Origin: JAUXIQ01 sp030620925 [NCBI: Nitrospinota bacterium]
GTDB taxonomy: Bacteria; JAUXIQ01
Direction: 5' to 3'
Assembly (NCBI GenBank): GCA_030620925.1
Contig: JAUXIQ010000147.1
Location: 1-5,907, forward strand
Length of the DNA: 5,907 bases
The notes under the pieces were generated by a model. It saw only the letters and a program-made list of their open reading frames with translations. It searched no databases and had not been told where the DNA came from. The position numbers and the translations under genes were made by a program. Below, piece by piece: positions 4,584 through 5,907 of the stretch (positions are counted from its first letter, which is position 1; every line of letters starts with the position of its first letter).

Positions 4584-5907
4584 GTGATAAATACCGATTT
4601 CCTGGTGGTGGGCAGCGGCATCGCAGGGCTTTCCTTGGCCCTCAGGGCTTCTGAAAAGGGATCGGTGGCGGTTGTTACCAAAAGGTCACTCGAGGAGTCC
4701 AGCACCAAGTATGCGCAGGGAGGTATTGCATCGGTACTCAGCGAGGAAGACTCCTTCGACCTCCATATACAGGACACTTTAGAGGCCGGAGCGGGGCTCT
4801 GCCACGAGGACGCAGTGCGGGTGCTGGTGGAAAACGGGCCCCAGCGGATAAAAGAGCTGATGGAATGGGGGGCCAAGTTCACCTTTCGGGAGAATGAGGG
4901 CGAGATGAGCACGCTTGACCTGGGCAGGGAGGGGGGGCATTCCCGCAGGCGCATAGTCCATGCCGCAGACCTCACCGGCCTCGAGGTGGAAAGAGCTTTG
5001 ATCAAAGAGGTGGCCTCGCGACACAACGTGCACATTTTCGAGTACCACATGGCCATAGACTTCATCACCAGGGGAAAGCTGGAAGAAGATGTTCCCCTCG
5101 GTTCTCCGGAGGACACCTGCTTCGGTATCTACGCGCTGAACACTGAGGAAGGAACGATCGAGACTTTTCTTTCACCTGCCACCATGCTCGCCACCGGGGG
5201 GGCGGGAAAAGTCTACCTCTACACCAGCAACCCCGATGTGGCCACCGGCGACGGCGTAGCCATGGCCTACCGCGCCGGAGCCCGGATCGCCGACATGGAG
5301 TTCATTCAGTTTCATCCAACTTGTCTTTTCCATCCGGAAGCGAAGTCTTTCCTCGTTTCAGAAGCGGTGCGAGGCGAGGGGGGCATACTCAAACTCAAAG
5401 ACGGCTCGACGTTCATGGAAAACTATCATCATCTTGCTTCTCTGGCTCCCAGGGATATTGTTGCCAGGGCCATTGATAACGAGATGAAGAAAGGCGGAGA
5501 CGACTACGTGCTGCTGGATATAACCCATCTCCCCGGGTATCAGATAAGAGAGCGTTTCCCGAATATATACAAAGAGTGTCTCTCTTTCGGTTACGATATG
5601 ACTGATGAGCCTATACCCGTGGTACCTGCCGCCCATTATACTTGCGGCGGAGTGCTCACCGACCTCTGGGGCAGGACCAACATCAAGGGGCTCTTCGCTT
5701 GCGGCGAAGCGGCCTGCACAGGGGTGCACGGCGCAAACAGGCTGGCCAGCAACTCGCTCCTGGAGGCGCTGGTCTATTCTGAAAGGGCCTTCAGAGCGGC
5801 ATGTGAAGAGAGAGTGGAAAGAAGCCCCGAAATCCTGGACGTGCCCAAATGGGATACCGGCAAGGCGGTGAACAGCGACGAATTGGTGGTGGTGTCACAT
5901 AACTGGG
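4584..5907 (+). CDS. nadB: L-aspartate oxidase, first step of de novo NAD synthesis (3' end outside window)
   Basis: The enzyme oxidises L-aspartate to iminoaspartate, which quinolinate synthase NadA uses. The 441 visible residues are most of a protein usually about 530 long; the C-terminal helical domain continues past the window. The N-terminal FAD dinucleotide fold has VVGSGIAGLS (8-17), followed by YAQGGIASVL (43-52). LGREGGHSRRRIVHAADLTG (113-132), FIQFHPT (240-246), LAPRDIVARAIDNEM (287-301) and VPAAHYTCGGV (347-357) match E. coli NadB closely. They include the residues usually assigned to substrate handling: His244, Arg290 and His351, with Glu117 near the E. coli Glu121. The succinate dehydrogenase flavoprotein is related, but the EGGHSRRR and HYTCGGV forms identify NadB. 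The start is GTG 4584 with GGAGG at 4571-4575, 8 nt upstream; the fold begins at once, so little N-terminus can be missing. In anaerobes fumarate rather than oxygen is a likely electron acceptor. nadA and nadC may follow downstream. Confidence 0.96.
   Translation, partial: MINTDFLVVGSGIAGLSLALRASEKGSVAVVTKRSLEESSTKYAQGGIASVLSEEDSFDLHIQDTLEAGAGLCHEDAVRVLVENGPQRIKELMEWGAKFTFRENEGEMSTLDLGREGGHSRRRIVHAADLTGLEVERALIKEVASRHNVHIFEYHMAIDFITRGKLEEDVPLGSPEDTCFGIYALNTEEGTIETFLSPATMLATGGAGKVYLYTSNPDVATGDGVAMAYRAGARIADMEFIQFHPTCLFHPEAKSFLVSEAVRGEGGILKLKDGSTFMENYHHLASLAPRDIVARAIDNEMKKGGDDYVLLDITHLPGYQIRERFPNIYKECLSFGYDMTDEPIPVVPAAHYTCGGVLTDLWGRTNIKGLFACGEAACTGVHGANRLASNSLLEALVYSERAFRAACEERVERSPEILDVPKWDTGKAVNSDELVVVSHNW

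Overview
The window is a bacterial chromosomal segment of moderate GC content. Its genes suggest an anaerobe with acyl-CoA metabolism and a selenocysteine-decoding apparatus. Visible genes are the tail of an unidentified protein, a TetR-family regulator, a divergent FMN-dependent alpha-hydroxy-acid-dehydrogenase-like protein, a selenoprotein of the GrdB/PrdB reductase family, an acyl-CoA dehydrogenase and L-aspartate oxidase (NadB). The gene content and AT-flanked hairpin repeats would fit an uncultured Dehalococcoidia-type Chloroflexota or a Desulfobacterota member. I cannot decide between them from this sequence.

Layout. Positions 1-93 hold the last 30 codons of a + strand gene. Positions 94-248 carry a strong sigma70-type promoter whose -10 element is overlaid by a near-perfect 24-bp inverted repeat, the likely operator of the tetR-type gene at 249-842. 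A 145-bp gap with a degenerate copy of that operator leads to a two-gene unit: a TTG-started FMN-barrel gene (988-1971) and, 56 bp later, a gene at 2028-2885 interrupted by an in-frame TGA at 2526-2528. That TGA falls exactly where GrdB/PrdB proteins carry selenocysteine, gives a U-P-L-C redox motif, and is followed 3 nt later by a 14-bp hairpin with a G in its apical loop, which fits a bacterial SECIS. Ordinary gene calling would split this gene in two. A 265-bp gap (2886-3150) holds two terminator-like hairpins and three copies of a short AAAAGGGTTTCCTCA-type repeat. The acyl-CoA dehydrogenase lies on the - strand (3151-4308), convergent with the selenoprotein unit. A divergent 275-bp intergenic region carries an extended -10 promoter for nadB, which starts at GTG 4584 and runs off the end.

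How the genes may work together. The centre of interest is the TetR / FMN-barrel / selenoprotein block. The selenoprotein resembles the substrate-reducing Sec subunit of D-proline and glycine reductases, but no pyruvoyl-type partner (PrdA or GrdE) is next to it. Its immediate neighbour is an FMN_dh-fold protein that keeps the catalytic His but appears to have lost the substrate-binding Arg and active-site Tyr of true 2-hydroxy-acid oxidases. The inference is a possible uncharacterised reductase system, perhaps controlled by the cysteine-containing TetR protein. NadB (de novo NAD synthesis) and the acyl-CoA dehydrogenase look like ordinary housekeeping or catabolic neighbours.
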